A stretch of 64,000 nt of DNA, from the NCBI GenBank assembly GCA_964636495.1, contig CAZWSL010000006.1:62001-126000 (forward strand), read 5' to 3'. Under the pieces are notes generated by a model. That model was not told where the DNA came from. It saw only the letters and a list, made by a program, of their open reading frames with translations, and did not search any database. A program made the position numbers and the translations under genes. Of the stretch, positions 35,816 to 45,612 are shown piece after piece. The DNA comes from Desulfobacula sp964636495 (GTDB taxonomy: Bacteria; Desulfobacterota; Desulfobacteria; Desulfobacterales; Desulfobacteraceae). Positions within the stretch are counted from its first letter, which is position 1. Every line of letters begins with the position of its first letter.

Positions 35816-37210
35816 TCATTTATTCCGGAATGATCCGGGTTGACCAACTCTTTTACCGGTAACAGATAAACTGCTGTTGTACGTTTCAATTTCAAGATCA
35901 ATAATCTGGCCTTTCAGTTCAGACTCCTCTTTTAACAGAATATTCAGATAATTTGAAGTTACCGCCTTGAGCATATTGCTGTTTTTATCTCTTTTATGCT
36001 GTACAAGGCCTTCAAGCTCTCTTTTCATATTCATCTTTATAAAATTTTCTCTTTTAATTTTATCCAGTCTGCGCATGATGGCGCATCTCTCTTTTATAGT
36101 GTCAGAATCAACCTGATGTTTAAAAGAAAAGGCAGGTGTCCCTTCCCGTGGAGAAAAGGGAAAAACATGGAGATACGATACAGGAAGTTTATCAATAAGG
36201 TTATAGGTGTTTTCAAACTGCTCATCGGTTTCTCCTGGAAATCCTATCAACGTATCCACGCCAATTCCTGCAAAGGGCAGTTTTTGATTAATTCTGTTTA
36301 TTATCGCTTCAAACAGATCTGTATCATACGGTCTTTTCATCTGCTTTAAAACATCATTGTCACCTGATTGAAGGGGAATGTGGAAGTGGTCACATAAAAT
36401 GTTTCTGCCTGCTGCAAGATTGATAATATCTTCGCTGAGTTCGCCCGGCTCAATAGAGCTCAGCCTTATCCTGTGCACAGATTTTCTCCTGTTGATCTCC
36501 TCCAGCAGCGTGAGCAGTGATGTGTTGTTCTTAAAATCAACACCATACTTTCCTGTGTGGATCCCTGTGAGAATGACCTCTTTGAATCCTGAATCATGTA
36601 ATGCTTCAACATGCCTGAGAACATCTTCCTGCGGCATGCTGACATAAGAGCCCCTTGCATAGGGAACTATGCAATAGGTGCAGAAGGCTTCACATCCGTC
36701 CTGGATCTTAAGATATGCCCTTGTCATGGATCCTTTTACCGCATGGTTAAACCCGCTGAATATTTTAGATCTTCCAAAATCGGTTTTTTTAAATTCAAAA
36801 GGGGATTTATCCATGCAGATCAGATCAATATCATCTGCAACTTTTGTTTTATCCTGATTGCAGATAATGTGAAATTTTGAAAAAGACGAATCTGTTGAAT
36901 GATACGGTTTTAATAAATTATCTGATTTACCGGCAGGATGAATCTTTTTTATTGCATCAGGATCAGTCTGGGCATGGCATCCTGTCACAATCACGCGAGA
37001 ATGGGGATTCTCACGCATGATTTTCCGTACAGCCTGTCTTGACTGCATGCCTGCTTTTGAAGTTACAGAACAGGTGTTGATGATAAAGAGATCACAGGTT
37101 TGATCCTTTTCTCCTTTTTCCCATCCTTTACGCTCGAGAGATGAACCGATACCGTCGCTTTCATACTGGTTAACTTTGCAGCCAAGGGTTTGAATATAAA
37201 ATTTTTTCAT
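35816..37210 (-). CDS. mtaB: tRNA t6A37 methylthiotransferase MtaB
   Basis: The protein has 464 residues. The N-terminal UPF0004 domain carries its cluster cysteines in LGCKVNQYES, INTCSV and VTGCHAQ. The radical-SAM motif is CEAFCTYCIVPYARG, and a C-terminal TRAM-like stretch follows. It adds a methylthio group to N6-threonylcarbamoyladenosine in tRNA. The LGCKVNQYE signature separates MtaB from MiaB and RimO. It overlaps mnmA by four bases, forming a tRNA-modification operon. Confidence 0.92.
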   Translation of the reverse strand: MKKFYIQTLGCKVNQYESDGIGSSLERKGWEKGEKDQTCDLFIINTCSVTSKAGMQSRQAVRKIMRENPHSRVIVTGCHAQTDPDAIKKIHPAGKSDNLLKPYHSTDSSFSKFHIICNQDKTKVADDIDLICMDKSPFEFKKTDFGRSKIFSGFNHAVKGSMTRAYLKIQDGCEAFCTYCIVPYARGSYVSMPQEDVLRHVEALHDSGFKEVILTGIHTGKYGVDFKNNTSLLTLLEEINRRKSVHRIRLSSIEPGELSEDIINLAAGRNILCDHFHIPLQSGDNDVLKQMKRPYDTDLFEAIINRINQKLPFAGIGVDTLIGFPGETDEQFENTYNLIDKLPVSYLHVFPFSPREGTPAFSFKHQVDSDTIKERCAIMRRLDKIKRENFIKMNMKRELEGLVQHKRDKNSNMLKAVTSNYLNILLKEESELKGQIIDLEIETYNSSLSVTGKRVGQPGSFRNK

Positions 37211-38301
37211 TGAATAATGCCGGCTCCCAGAACTCTCCGGGCTTTATAAAATACGGCTGCCTGACCCGGGGTAACGGCATTTTGCAGTTCATCAAATACA
37301 ACCTCTCCACCATTTTTATTCAGATGGAGAGTTGATAATCCCCCCTTATGGCTGTATCTTATTTTAGTCAGAATATCCCTGAAAACTATTGTTTGATCCG
37401 AAATCTGCAGATTATCTTCTCCATTCCAGACAAAGTCGGTAAACCTTAAACTCTTTTTCAAAAGATCTTTTTTAAAACACACCTTGAGAAGGTTATTTTT
37501 CATATCAATACTCTGGACATAATAGGCTTCCTCTGCAGGGCAGTTAATTCCCCGTCTCTGCCCTATGGTAAATTGATGCAGACCTTTGTGAGTTCCCACA
37601 ATATTATCATCCATATCTACTATATCACCGGGCAGAGGGTCCAGTTTCTCTTTTTTTTGAATAAATTCTGCAAAATCATTATCATGGATGAAGCAGATAT
37701 CCTGGCTCTCACTTTTATGTACCGGCATCAGATTTTCTGCTTTAACAAATTTTTTCACCTCTTTTTTATTCATCCGTGCCAGTGGAAAAATGATTTTCTG
37801 AAGCTGTGCCTCAGATAACATGGCAAGAAAATAGCTCTGGTCCTTGAGAGGATCATCTCCTTTTTCCAGATAACACTTCCGGTTGTGTTTATTAATAGTG
37901 CCGGTTCCGCCACACTCTCTGAACTCAACCGGTTTAACAATATTGGCATAATGACCCGTGGCTATATAATCGGCTCCCATATCCATGGCATGATTCAAGA
38001 GTGCACCAAATTTTATAAACTTATTGCATATCATACACGGGTTCGGGGTTTTTCCATGCAGATATGTATCAATAAAGTATGTAACCACTTTTTTTTCAAA
38101 CTCTTCTGAAAGATCAATTCTGGTAACAGGAAAGCCGAGTTGCTTTTCTATCAGGGAGAGATCAATAATCTCTCTTTCATATCCGGTTGTAAAATGGATT
38201 CCAAAAATATGTTTGTATTTTTGTTTAAGGAGGTGACCTGAAGCAAGGGAATCAACTCCACCGCTCAAGGCTACAGCTACTATTTTGTTTTTATTTATCA
38301 T
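37207..38301 (-). CDS. mnmA: tRNA-specific 2-thiouridylase MnmA
   Basis: The protein has 364 residues. The PP-loop ALSGGVDS lies at the N-terminus. The nucleophilic cysteine is in NPCMICN and the second catalytic cysteine in SQDICFI. It inserts sulfur at U34 of Lys, Glu and Gln tRNAs. It overlaps mtaB and follows the NIL ferredoxin gene after 14 bases. That ferredoxin might deliver electrons or sulfur to these modification enzymes; this is inference. Confidence 0.94.
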   Translation of the reverse strand: MINKNKIVAVALSGGVDSLASGHLLKQKYKHIFGIHFTTGYEREIIDLSLIEKQLGFPVTRIDLSEEFEKKVVTYFIDTYLHGKTPNPCMICNKFIKFGALLNHAMDMGADYIATGHYANIVKPVEFRECGGTGTINKHNRKCYLEKGDDPLKDQSYFLAMLSEAQLQKIIFPLARMNKKEVKKFVKAENLMPVHKSESQDICFIHDNDFAEFIQKKEKLDPLPGDIVDMDDNIVGTHKGLHQFTIGQRRGINCPAEEAYYVQSIDMKNNLLKVCFKKDLLKKSLRFTDFVWNGEDNLQISDQTIVFRDILTKIRYSHKGGLSTLHLNKNGGEVVFDELQNAVTPGQAAVFYKARRVLGAGIIQ

Positions 38302-38315
38302 AGACTGTTCAGAAA

Positions 38316-38744
38316 TTATGCAACAGCCTGCTGGGTTGTAAACAGCCCCATTGCCCTTGAAGGGCAGGTGATAATGCAGAGTTCACATAAACTGCATTTA
38401 TCTTTATTGAAGATGATTTCCATTTCCGGCCTTTTTATGTAGAGGGCATCAGTTGGACAGACGGCAATGCAGGCCCCGCAATGATTACATATCTCTTCAT
38501 CCTTGTATATTTGATGTTCAGGATAGGAGACAGCAATTCCCCGCTCTTTTAAATATCGAATTCCCTTATTAAAAGCTGTCTTTGAATTGGAAGAGAATTC
38601 AATTACCATATTCCCTTCTTTTTTATTTGATATGCTGGCACTTAAGATATTAAATAGAAGATCATATTTCCTTGTTAAATTACAAACCAGTGGTTTTTGA
38701 ACTGCTTCTGGTGGAAAGTTTAAAATCACAATTTTAGAATACAC
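38316..38744 (-). CDS. NIL-domain ferredoxin
   Basis: The protein has 142 residues. An N-terminal NIL-like domain (about 1-75) is followed by two 4Fe-4S motifs (CNHCGACIAVCP and CSLCELCIITCP). Such proteins occur widely in sulfate reducers and methanogens near methionine or sulfur metabolism. It is the first gene of the NIL ferredoxin-mnmA-mtaB unit and is divergent from the acyltransferase-hydrolase gene. A 12-bp inverted repeat lies in the intergenic region. Confidence 0.9.
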   Translation of the reverse strand: MYSKIVILNFPPEAVQKPLVCNLTRKYDLLFNILSASISNKKEGNMVIEFSSNSKTAFNKGIRYLKERGIAVSYPEHQIYKDEEICNHCGACIAVCPTDALYIKRPEMEIIFNKDKCSLCELCIITCPSRAMGLFTTQQAVA

Positions 38745-38761
38745 TTTTTCCTCCTGTTATC

Positions 38762-38848
38762 TTTTACAAAAACGGCTGTTTGATATAAGATGTTTAAATT
38801 AAGTATTATTGTCTGCAAGGTCAAGATTATATCATAGTTTTTGTAAAA
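38762..38848. promoter_or_regulatory. 12-bp inverted repeat spanning a divergent promoter region
   Basis: TTTTACAAAAAC (38762-38773) and its exact reverse complement (38837-38848) lie symmetrically 18 and 14 bases from the two divergent start codons, 63 bases apart. The near-symmetric placement suggests paired operator half-sites or a shared regulatory element, though the sequence is A/T-rich. Confidence 0.45.
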
Positions 38849-38861
38849 AAGGATGGAAATT

Positions 38862-41042
38862 ATGAACAGATTCACCTATGAACTTTCCAAATATACGCTT
38901 AAATCTTTTTCCGGGCTATCAAAGGCAAACACAAAAATTTCAGGAACAGACAATATTCCTCAGGGATCAGTCATTTTTACTGCAAATCATTTTACCAGAA
39001 TAGAGACTGTATTTCTGCCTTATCATATTCACAATATAACCCAAAAACAGGTGTGGTCCCTTGCTGCAGCCAGTCTCTTCAATGTTCCGGTGCTAAAAGG
39101 TTTGCTGGATAATCTCGGAGCTGTATCAACACGGGACCCCCACAGGGATGAACTCATACTGCGAACATTGCTGTCAGGAATGGTTCACTGGATTGTTTTC
39201 CCTGAAGGTATGATGGTAAAAAATAAGAAAGTAATTCAAAAAGATCATTTTATTTTAAAAGATGATCAGGCAGTGTCACGTCCGCACACGGGAGCTGCAA
39301 TTCTTGCTCTTCGCTGTGAATTTTATCGTGAGCGTTTAAAAAGGATGAAAGATCTGCAGCCGTCAGAGTTTGAAAGACTTAAAAAAGAATTTGATATTAA
39401 AGACTATGATAAGATTTCAAAAGAGCAAACCTATATTGTTCCGGTGAACATTACCTATTATCCTGCCACGTCCAGGGAAAATATTTTAAGTAAAATCGCA
39501 GGGATCATAATGAAGCAACCCTCTAAAAGGGTTATGGATGAGCTGATGACAGAAGGCAGCAAGCTTTTTACCAATGTTGATATCAATATTAGATTCGGCA
39601 TACCTGTAACAATTTCACCATACTTAAAAGAGCCATATATAGAAAGCATGCTGACGATCAAACGTAAAATAAAGTTTGATAATGATCTTTGCTCAAAACA
39701 GATTATAAAACAATTTTCCATTGATATCATGAAAATATATATGTCATCTGTATATGGAATGACCTGTATAAACTATGATCATGTCATGGCCTGTATTTTA
39801 AAACACTTTCCCTATAAAAGGGATGGCATTGATATATATGAATTCAGGTGCAAGGTGTTTATTGCAGTTTCATGGCTGGTTTCCAGCAGACAATATTTTT
39901 CAGCAGATATTTTTCAGAAAAATCAGATTCACCTTTTGACCAGTGATAATCATAAGCGGTTTGAGGATTTTTTTAAAATTGCCATGGAGACAGATGTCAT
40001 CAAGATAAAAGATAATAAAATAATTAAAGATCAGACAAAATTTTTTGAAAAATCAGATTTTCATACAGTGAGAATTGATAATCCGGTTCTTGTCATGGCA
40101 AATGAGGTGGAACCCCTTGCAGAAGTTGAAAATTATCTGAAAAAAACAGCACAAAAATCTTTTAAGGAGATAAAAGAGGATGTCAAAAATACGATTGTGG
40201 AAAAAACCCTGATTGATTTTACAAAAGACTATAATGAATATTACATTGAAGGAGAATCCAAAAAAAAACGCATAGGAAGGCCTCTTTTTTTAAAACATGA
40301 AAAAAATACCACAGGCATCCTTCTCATTCACGGTTACATGGCAGCTCCGGAAGAGATGAAATCCTTTGCACGCTATCTGCACGATAAATCTTTTACTGTT
40401 TATGTACCGCGCCTTAAGGGCCATGGTACCTCTCCTGACGATCTTGCCAGGACAACATTTGATCAATGGATTGAAGCAGCTGAAGAGGGATTTATTATTC
40501 TCCGACACACCTGCAGTAAGGTAATTGCAGGCGGTTTTTCAACCGGTGCAGGAGTTGCTCTGGAACTCTCCACAAGAGTGGAAGATATAAGTGCTGTTTT
40601 TGCAGTTGCCCCTCCAATGCAGCTGAAAGATCTTGCTTCATATTTTGTTCCTGCCATTGATATATGGAATACCATTATAAAAAAAATTCATCTTGATTCA
40701 ATTGCAAGGGAATTTATTGAAAACCATCCTGAAAACCCCCATATAAATTATTTAAGAAACCCCATATCCGGCATACATGAACTTGAACGGCTTATGGAAA
40801 AACTTGAAAAAAAATTGAAAACCATAGAATCCCCTGTACTTGTCGTTCAATCAAGAAAAGATCCGGTTGTAGATCCTGCAGGCACCCTTAAACTTTTCAA
40901 TCGTCTTGGTTCTTCCTTTAAAGAGTATTATATTTTTGATTATGAGCGCCATGGAATCATGACAGGGGAGGGTGTTGAAAGGATATATATTGCTATTGAA
41001 CAGTTTGTCAGATGTGCAGGTTCCAGCCAGGAAAACCAGTGA
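38862..41042 (+). CDS. PlsC-like acyltransferase fused to an alpha/beta hydrolase
   Basis: The protein has about 726 residues. I choose the ATG at 38862, 8 bases after AAAAAAGGA, rather than 38853. The N-terminal part has an acyltransferase signature in ANHFTRIET (motif I variant, H-x4-E rather than H-x4-D) and FPEGMM. A middle region of about 200 residues is unrecognised. The C-terminal part is a monoacylglycerol-lipase-like hydrolase: oxyanion region LLIHGYMAAPEEM, nucleophile serine in GGFSTGAG, aspartate in SRKDPVVDP and histidine in ERHGIM. One protein could thus acylate and deacylate lipids. It is probably membrane associated. Confidence 0.85.
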   Translation: MNRFTYELSKYTLKSFSGLSKANTKISGTDNIPQGSVIFTANHFTRIETVFLPYHIHNITQKQVWSLAAASLFNVPVLKGLLDNLGAVSTRDPHRDELILRTLLSGMVHWIVFPEGMMVKNKKVIQKDHFILKDDQAVSRPHTGAAILALRCEFYRERLKRMKDLQPSEFERLKKEFDIKDYDKISKEQTYIVPVNITYYPATSRENILSKIAGIIMKQPSKRVMDELMTEGSKLFTNVDINIRFGIPVTISPYLKEPYIESMLTIKRKIKFDNDLCSKQIIKQFSIDIMKIYMSSVYGMTCINYDHVMACILKHFPYKRDGIDIYEFRCKVFIAVSWLVSSRQYFSADIFQKNQIHLLTSDNHKRFEDFFKIAMETDVIKIKDNKIIKDQTKFFEKSDFHTVRIDNPVLVMANEVEPLAEVENYLKKTAQKSFKEIKEDVKNTIVEKTLIDFTKDYNEYYIEGESKKKRIGRPLFLKHEKNTTGILLIHGYMAAPEEMKSFARYLHDKSFTVYVPRLKGHGTSPDDLARTTFDQWIEAAEEGFIILRHTCSKVIAGGFSTGAGVALELSTRVEDISAVFAVAPPMQLKDLASYFVPAIDIWNTIIKKIHLDSIAREFIENHPENPHINYLRNPISGIHELERLMEKLEKKLKTIESPVLVVQSRKDPVVDPAGTLKLFNRLGSSFKEYYIFDYERHGIMTGEGVERIYIAIEQFVRCAGSSQENQ

Positions 41043-41302
41043 TCTTTCACACTCTGTTTTTTTTCTTCAGGCCGTTTCTGAAATCACACTGAAAGAAAAA
41101 TCTTATGGTTTAAAGTGTTTTTTTTACATCAGACAAAACCTCTCTCGATCAGAACCAGATTGAAAGAACCCGGAACCACGTAAGTTTCCGAGTCCACCAG
41201 TTACCCTCTTTATCTGAATCCCGGATTGAGAAGTCAAATCGTCTGTCTATGTTCATCTGCCGGATCTTGACTTCCATATCGGGGTTGGATACAAGGATAT
41301 CC

Positions 41303-43417
41303 ATGGACAGTATAAAATATATCAGCAAGGCATTAAGCCTGCAGGCAAATCAGGTTGAGAATGTTATCAGCCTGCTGGAAAAAGGGGCAACCGTCCCCTT
41401 TATTGCCAGATACAGAAAAGAGATGACAGGCGTCATGGACGAGGTTCAGATCTCCCGGGTTCGAGACATGAAAGAGCGGCTCAAAGCGTTATCTGATCGG
41501 AAAAAGGCCATCTTGAAGTCTTTAAGAGAGAGAGAGCTTTTTACCCGGGATCTTGCTCAAAGGATAGAGCGTGCAGAATCCATGACAGCGCTGGAGGATA
41601 TGTATGAAAAATTTCGTCCCAGAAAAAGAACCAGGGCGTTAATTGCCAGAGAGAGGGGACTGGAGAATCTGGCCTCCTTTCTTCTGCAGCAGTCTGAAAA
41701 TGATCCTGCCAGGGAAGCTGTTCCATATATCAATCCTGAAAAAAAAATACATATAGTGGCAGAGGCTCTTGCAGGTGCAAGGGATATTATTGCTGAAATC
41801 ATAAGTGAAGATGCCGGTTTAAGAGCATCACTGCGGGTTCTTTTTCAAAACTATGCCATGATTGTTTCACGGGTAAAAAAATCCAAGATAGAGAAAGGCA
41901 TAAAATATAAAGATTACTATGAGTGGCAGGAACCTGCATTTAAAGCACCTTCTCACAGGATTCTGGCCATGTTCAGAGGCAAAAAAGAATCCATACTCTC
42001 CCTGCATGTTCTGCCGGATGAAGAGAGAGCGTGTTCCATAATCAGAAGCCGTTATATAAAAAATAATTCATTATCAGCAGAAGAGGTGGAGCTGAGTTTA
42101 AAAGACAGCTATAAACGACTGCTTTCCAAATCCCTTGAAACTGAATGTTTTAAAAAACTTAAAGAGAAAGCCGATGTGAAAGCAATTGAGGTTTTTGCCG
42201 GCAATATAAAAGCATTGTTTCTGTCACCACCCCTGGGTCAGAAAAATATTCTTGCAATAGATCCGGGATTCAGGACAGGCTGCAAGCTGGTATGCCTGGA
42301 CAGGCAGGGCAGGCTGCTGCACCATGATGTGATCTACCCCCATACAGCTGATTCATCAGAAGCAGGAGATAAAATTCAAACCCTTGTGAAGAGCTATAGA
42401 ACCGAAGCCATTGCTGTGGGCAATGGAACAGCTGGAAGGGAGACGCATCGGTTTCTGTATAAACTGGATCTTGACAGGCAGATTCAGATTGTAATGGTTG
42501 ATGAAAGCGGTGCATCTGTATATTCGGCATCACAGACTGCAAGGGATGAGTTTCCTGATTATGATATTACCGTTCGGGGAGCTGTTTCCATTGGGCGCCG
42601 CTTGATGGATCCCCTTGCTGAACTGGTTAAACTGGATCCAAAATCCATCGGAGTGGGACAATACCAGCATGATGTTGATCCCGGACTGCTGTTGACTTCC
42701 CTGGATGATGTGATCATCTCCTGCGTTAATCAGGTGGGAGTGGAAGCCAATACTGCCAGCAAAGAATTATTGAGCAGAGTTGCCGGGCTTAATAAAACCA
42801 TTGCTGAAAATATGGTCGCATTCAGGAGTGAAAACGGTCCCTTTAAAACCAGAAAAGCCTTTTTAAAAGTCCCCAGACTTGGACCAAAGGCATTTGAACA
42901 GGCAGCAGGGTTTTTAAGAATTCATAATGCTGAAAATCCACTGGACAGCAGCGGTATACATCCTGAAATGTATAATACCATTGAAAAAATGGCAGAAGAT
43001 ATGGGTGTGGGTGCATATAATCTGGTACTCAATAAACCTGTGGTAGATGCAATTGATTTAAACCGATATATCACAGAAAGAATCGGACTGCCGACATTAA
43101 AAGATATTCAGAGAGAACTGCTCAACCCGGGACGAGATCCGCGGGAACAGTTTGAAAATATAGTGTTTAATGATAAGGTTCGTGGGATAAAAGATCTTGT
43201 CCCGGGAATGAAATTACCTGGCATTATTACTAATATCACTGCCTTTGGTGCTTTTGTCGATGTGGGTGTCCATCAGGACGGGCTGGTTCATATCAGCCAG
43301 ATGGCAGATTTTTTTGTAAAAGATCCCAACAAGATAGTCACCCTCCGCCAGAAAGTGAAGGTCACTGTACTGGAGGTGGATATGAAGAGAAATCGTATTT
43401 CTCTTTCAATGAAATAA
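41303..43417 (+). CDS. tex: Tex-family RNA-binding transcription accessory protein
   Basis: The protein has about 704 residues from the ATG at 41303, which has AAGGAT five bases upstream; the frame extends to 41249 without a ribosome site. The N-terminal helical Tex domain, a YqgF/RNase H-like domain (ILAIDPGFRTGCKL), helix-hairpin-helix motifs (LSRVAGLNKT) and a C-terminal S1 domain (GIITNITAFGAFVDVGVHQDG) are in the normal order. It binds nucleic acids and affects transcription. Confidence 0.94.
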   Translation: MDSIKYISKALSLQANQVENVISLLEKGATVPFIARYRKEMTGVMDEVQISRVRDMKERLKALSDRKKAILKSLRERELFTRDLAQRIERAESMTALEDMYEKFRPRKRTRALIARERGLENLASFLLQQSENDPAREAVPYINPEKKIHIVAEALAGARDIIAEIISEDAGLRASLRVLFQNYAMIVSRVKKSKIEKGIKYKDYYEWQEPAFKAPSHRILAMFRGKKESILSLHVLPDEERACSIIRSRYIKNNSLSAEEVELSLKDSYKRLLSKSLETECFKKLKEKADVKAIEVFAGNIKALFLSPPLGQKNILAIDPGFRTGCKLVCLDRQGRLLHHDVIYPHTADSSEAGDKIQTLVKSYRTEAIAVGNGTAGRETHRFLYKLDLDRQIQIVMVDESGASVYSASQTARDEFPDYDITVRGAVSIGRRLMDPLAELVKLDPKSIGVGQYQHDVDPGLLLTSLDDVIISCVNQVGVEANTASKELLSRVAGLNKTIAENMVAFRSENGPFKTRKAFLKVPRLGPKAFEQAAGFLRIHNAENPLDSSGIHPEMYNTIEKMAEDMGVGAYNLVLNKPVVDAIDLNRYITERIGLPTLKDIQRELLNPGRDPREQFENIVFNDKVRGIKDLVPGMKLPGIITNITAFGAFVDVGVHQDGLVHISQMADFFVKDPNKIVTLRQKVKVTVLEVDMKRNRISLSMK

Positions 43418-43525
43418 AGCAGGGTGAAGAGAAAAATCAGGTTGAAGAGTCGTTAAACAGGAAAACAGTAAACCGGCATTTCATCATATTTGAATGAAAT
43501 GGTGACACTCAAAAACAGGTGAGAT

Positions 43526-44380
43526 ATGGAGAAAACTAAAATAACAATTCTGTGCGAAAACAGGGCTGGTCTGACTGAAGATGTAGTTGGCGAACACGGT
43601 TTTTCTGCTCTTGTGGAAAGAGAGGGATATAAAATTCTTCTGGATACAGGTCAGGGGCTCGGCCTTGTAGCAAATGCAGCTGCCCTCGGTATTGATCTTT
43701 CTCAAATAGACACCATTGTCCTCAGTCACGGGCATTATGATCACACAGGAGGACTGGCACAGCTGCTTCCCTTTACCAGCCGTACCAGGGTCATTGCCCA
43801 CCCCGATATTTTCGGACCCAAATATTCCTATAACAGCGAAAATACAATTCAACCCTTTCATTACATTGGTTCTCCTGTTTCAAGGGAAGAGCTCACAGCT
43901 GATCAGAATTGTGAACTCATACTGGAAAGAGAGTTTAAAAAAATATCAGATCACATTTTTTTTTCAGGAGAGGTATCAAGGATTACAGATTTTGAAAAGA
44001 GTGACACAAGGCTTAAACTGAAAGAAAAAGAGGGTGGATATACAGACGACCTGATTTATGATGATACCTCCCTTTTAATAGAAACAGACAGTGGAGCCGT
44101 TATTCTTACAGGATGTGCTCATTCAGGCATTGTAAACGTTATGAAACATTTTGAAAAAAAGAGAGGGCACAGAGAGTTTCATGCGGTGATAGGAGGCACG
44201 CATCTCGGATTTTTAAATTCAGGGGATCAGCTTGAAAAAACAATGGATGCCTTTGAAACGTACGGTCTTGAAGTGATAGCAGTATCTCACTGCACGGGAA
44301 ATGAAGCATCTGCAGAGTGTTACAGCCGGTTCAGGGAAAAATTTGCCTTTGCCAATGTCGGCTGGACAAAGGCATTTTAA
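43526..44380 (+). CDS. MBL-fold metallo-hydrolase
   Basis: The protein has 284 residues. The metal-binding motif is LSHGHYDHTGG, with later ligands in GCAHSG and SHCTG. It resembles the group annotated as dihydropterin ribofuranosyl-aminobenzene phosphate synthase-like hydrolases, which is common in anaerobes; the reaction here cannot be assigned. It faces the FmdE-like gene across an 83-base gap. Confidence 0.85.
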   Translation: MEKTKITILCENRAGLTEDVVGEHGFSALVEREGYKILLDTGQGLGLVANAAALGIDLSQIDTIVLSHGHYDHTGGLAQLLPFTSRTRVIAHPDIFGPKYSYNSENTIQPFHYIGSPVSREELTADQNCELILEREFKKISDHIFFSGEVSRITDFEKSDTRLKLKEKEGGYTDDLIYDDTSLLIETDSGAVILTGCAHSGIVNVMKHFEKKRGHREFHAVIGGTHLGFLNSGDQLEKTMDAFETYGLEVIAVSHCTGNEASAECYSRFREKFAFANVGWTKAF

Positions 44381-44463
44381 ACTGCTGAATCATCATCAGC
44401 ATATCAAATTTCCAGGTTGGGTTCCCTGCCTTTATTTCATCTGAATTCAGCAGATTTTATATT

Positions 44464-45000
44464 TCATATTTTCTGTTCAATCTGTAAAAAACACGGTATA
44501 CAGTGATGTTTACCTTCAAATAATCGAATGCGGGATTCCATGGTCATCTCACCACAGGAGTCACAGGCAATGCTTTTTAAAATTCTGGCAGGCCTTACCG
44601 GCGGCGCATCAATAGCTTCAGTGGAAAAAAGAGTTTTTAAATCTGCTCTCAGAATCTGCTTTATCCGTTTATTGCGATCACTTTCATCTCTGCCGAAATC
44701 ATTCCTGAATACCGCTCTGAATCCTTTTTTCCCCTCTCTGTCATAGAAAGTAAAAGCTGTTTTGCCATAATCTTTGTGGATCAGGTTCCCTTTACCAAAG
44801 GTGCAGCCGGTTAAAAACTGGATGGCATCTACACCGCACATATCTGTTTCAGTCATGCATACCGGAGCAGCGGCATTCTGGATGTCCAGCTTTTTTACTG
44901 CCAGTTCGGCAGCCCTTATTCCTATGGCCAGACCAGGGCAGCTGTGCCCGTGAAACTCAATTGTCTGTTCGATTACGCCTGTTTTAAATGAACAACTCAT
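44464..45000 (-). CDS. FmdE-family protein with C-terminal zinc ribbon
   Basis: The protein has 178 residues. The FmdE signature is FHGHSCPGLAIG near the N-terminus, followed by a cysteine in MCGVDAIQ. The C-terminus has a four-cysteine zinc motif (CDSCGE, then CIPCF). FmdE was named in formylmethanofuran dehydrogenase operons, but bacterial members are stand-alone and some accompany molybdenum enzymes. No partner is nearby. Confidence 0.85.
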   Translation of the reverse strand: MSCSFKTGVIEQTIEFHGHSCPGLAIGIRAAELAVKKLDIQNAAAPVCMTETDMCGVDAIQFLTGCTFGKGNLIHKDYGKTAFTFYDREGKKGFRAVFRNDFGRDESDRNKRIKQILRADLKTLFSTEAIDAPPVRPARILKSIACDSCGEMTMESRIRLFEGKHHCIPCFLQIEQKI

Positions 45001-45402
45001 CAGGGTATCTCCTTTATGGACGATTCCCAGCTGAAGGTTTCTTGGTTTCTGACCGCTTTTCTGGTCAAAAAAAGAGTGTGACAGCTGGTATCATGAAATT
45101 TAAACTCTTTTTAATCTGTTGTCCAGAGAAACATATGTGACAATTTTTCTATATAGATGCCATGAAAATTATTATATATTTTTTTTACCGAAGCTTACGG
45201 CAGAAATCCGGATTTTTCTGCCCAGTGGATTTGCCTTTAATTTTTACGTATGATCTCAAAGCTGTAAAAAATCCAGAGGTGTGTAGTGGTAAATATCGAG
45301 ATTTTTAAGTAAAAAGATTTAAAACTTCAGTGAATAGTGATATATTCGTCCCTGTTTAATTAAATCTTTAAAACCTGCTCATAAAGGAGACGTGAAAAAC
45401 AG
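45001..45402. other. Non-coding region between FmdE-like gene and the DUF4911-miaB-map operon
   Basis: This is 402 bases without a credible gene. It contains a hairpin with 8-bp arms (45199-45206 with 45215-45222) and a 10-bp perfect inverted repeat, AAAGATTTAA at 45313-45322 with its complement at 45360-45369, about 35 bases before the DUF4911 start codon. AAGGAGA at 45384-45390 serves the downstream gene. Promoters for both flanking units must lie here, but I could not assign boxes confidently. Confidence 0.45.
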
Positions 45403-45612
45403 ATGGAAACAACCCTTAAAGAGTATATTGTTGATAAAACAATGATCGGGTTTATAAAATTTATATTTGAAGGGCATGAAGGTGTGGCTGTTGCTACAAC
45501 TCTGGATGCTGCAAAGGGTCATATCAGACTTGCAATTGCTCCTGAACGTGTTAAAACTGCCCAAATGATTATTAAGGATTTACAAAAGGGTTTTACTTTC
45601 AATGAAATATAA
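45403..45612 (+). CDS. DUF4911 domain protein
   Basis: The protein has 69 residues and a compact alpha/beta make-up, with a GHEGVAVATTLD segment typical of the DUF4911 family. It overlaps miaB by 11 bases and is thus translationally coupled to it, a pairing I associate with Desulfobacterota. It may assist tRNA methylthiolation; the function is unknown. Confidence 0.8.
   Translation: METTLKEYIVDKTMIGFIKFIFEGHEGVAVATTLDAAKGHIRLAIAPERVKTAQMIIKDLQKGFTFNEI

Noticed and set aside
41249..41302. Longer start of tex at 41249
   Set aside because: The conserved Tex N-terminus begins at 41303 behind AAGGAT; the extension has no support.
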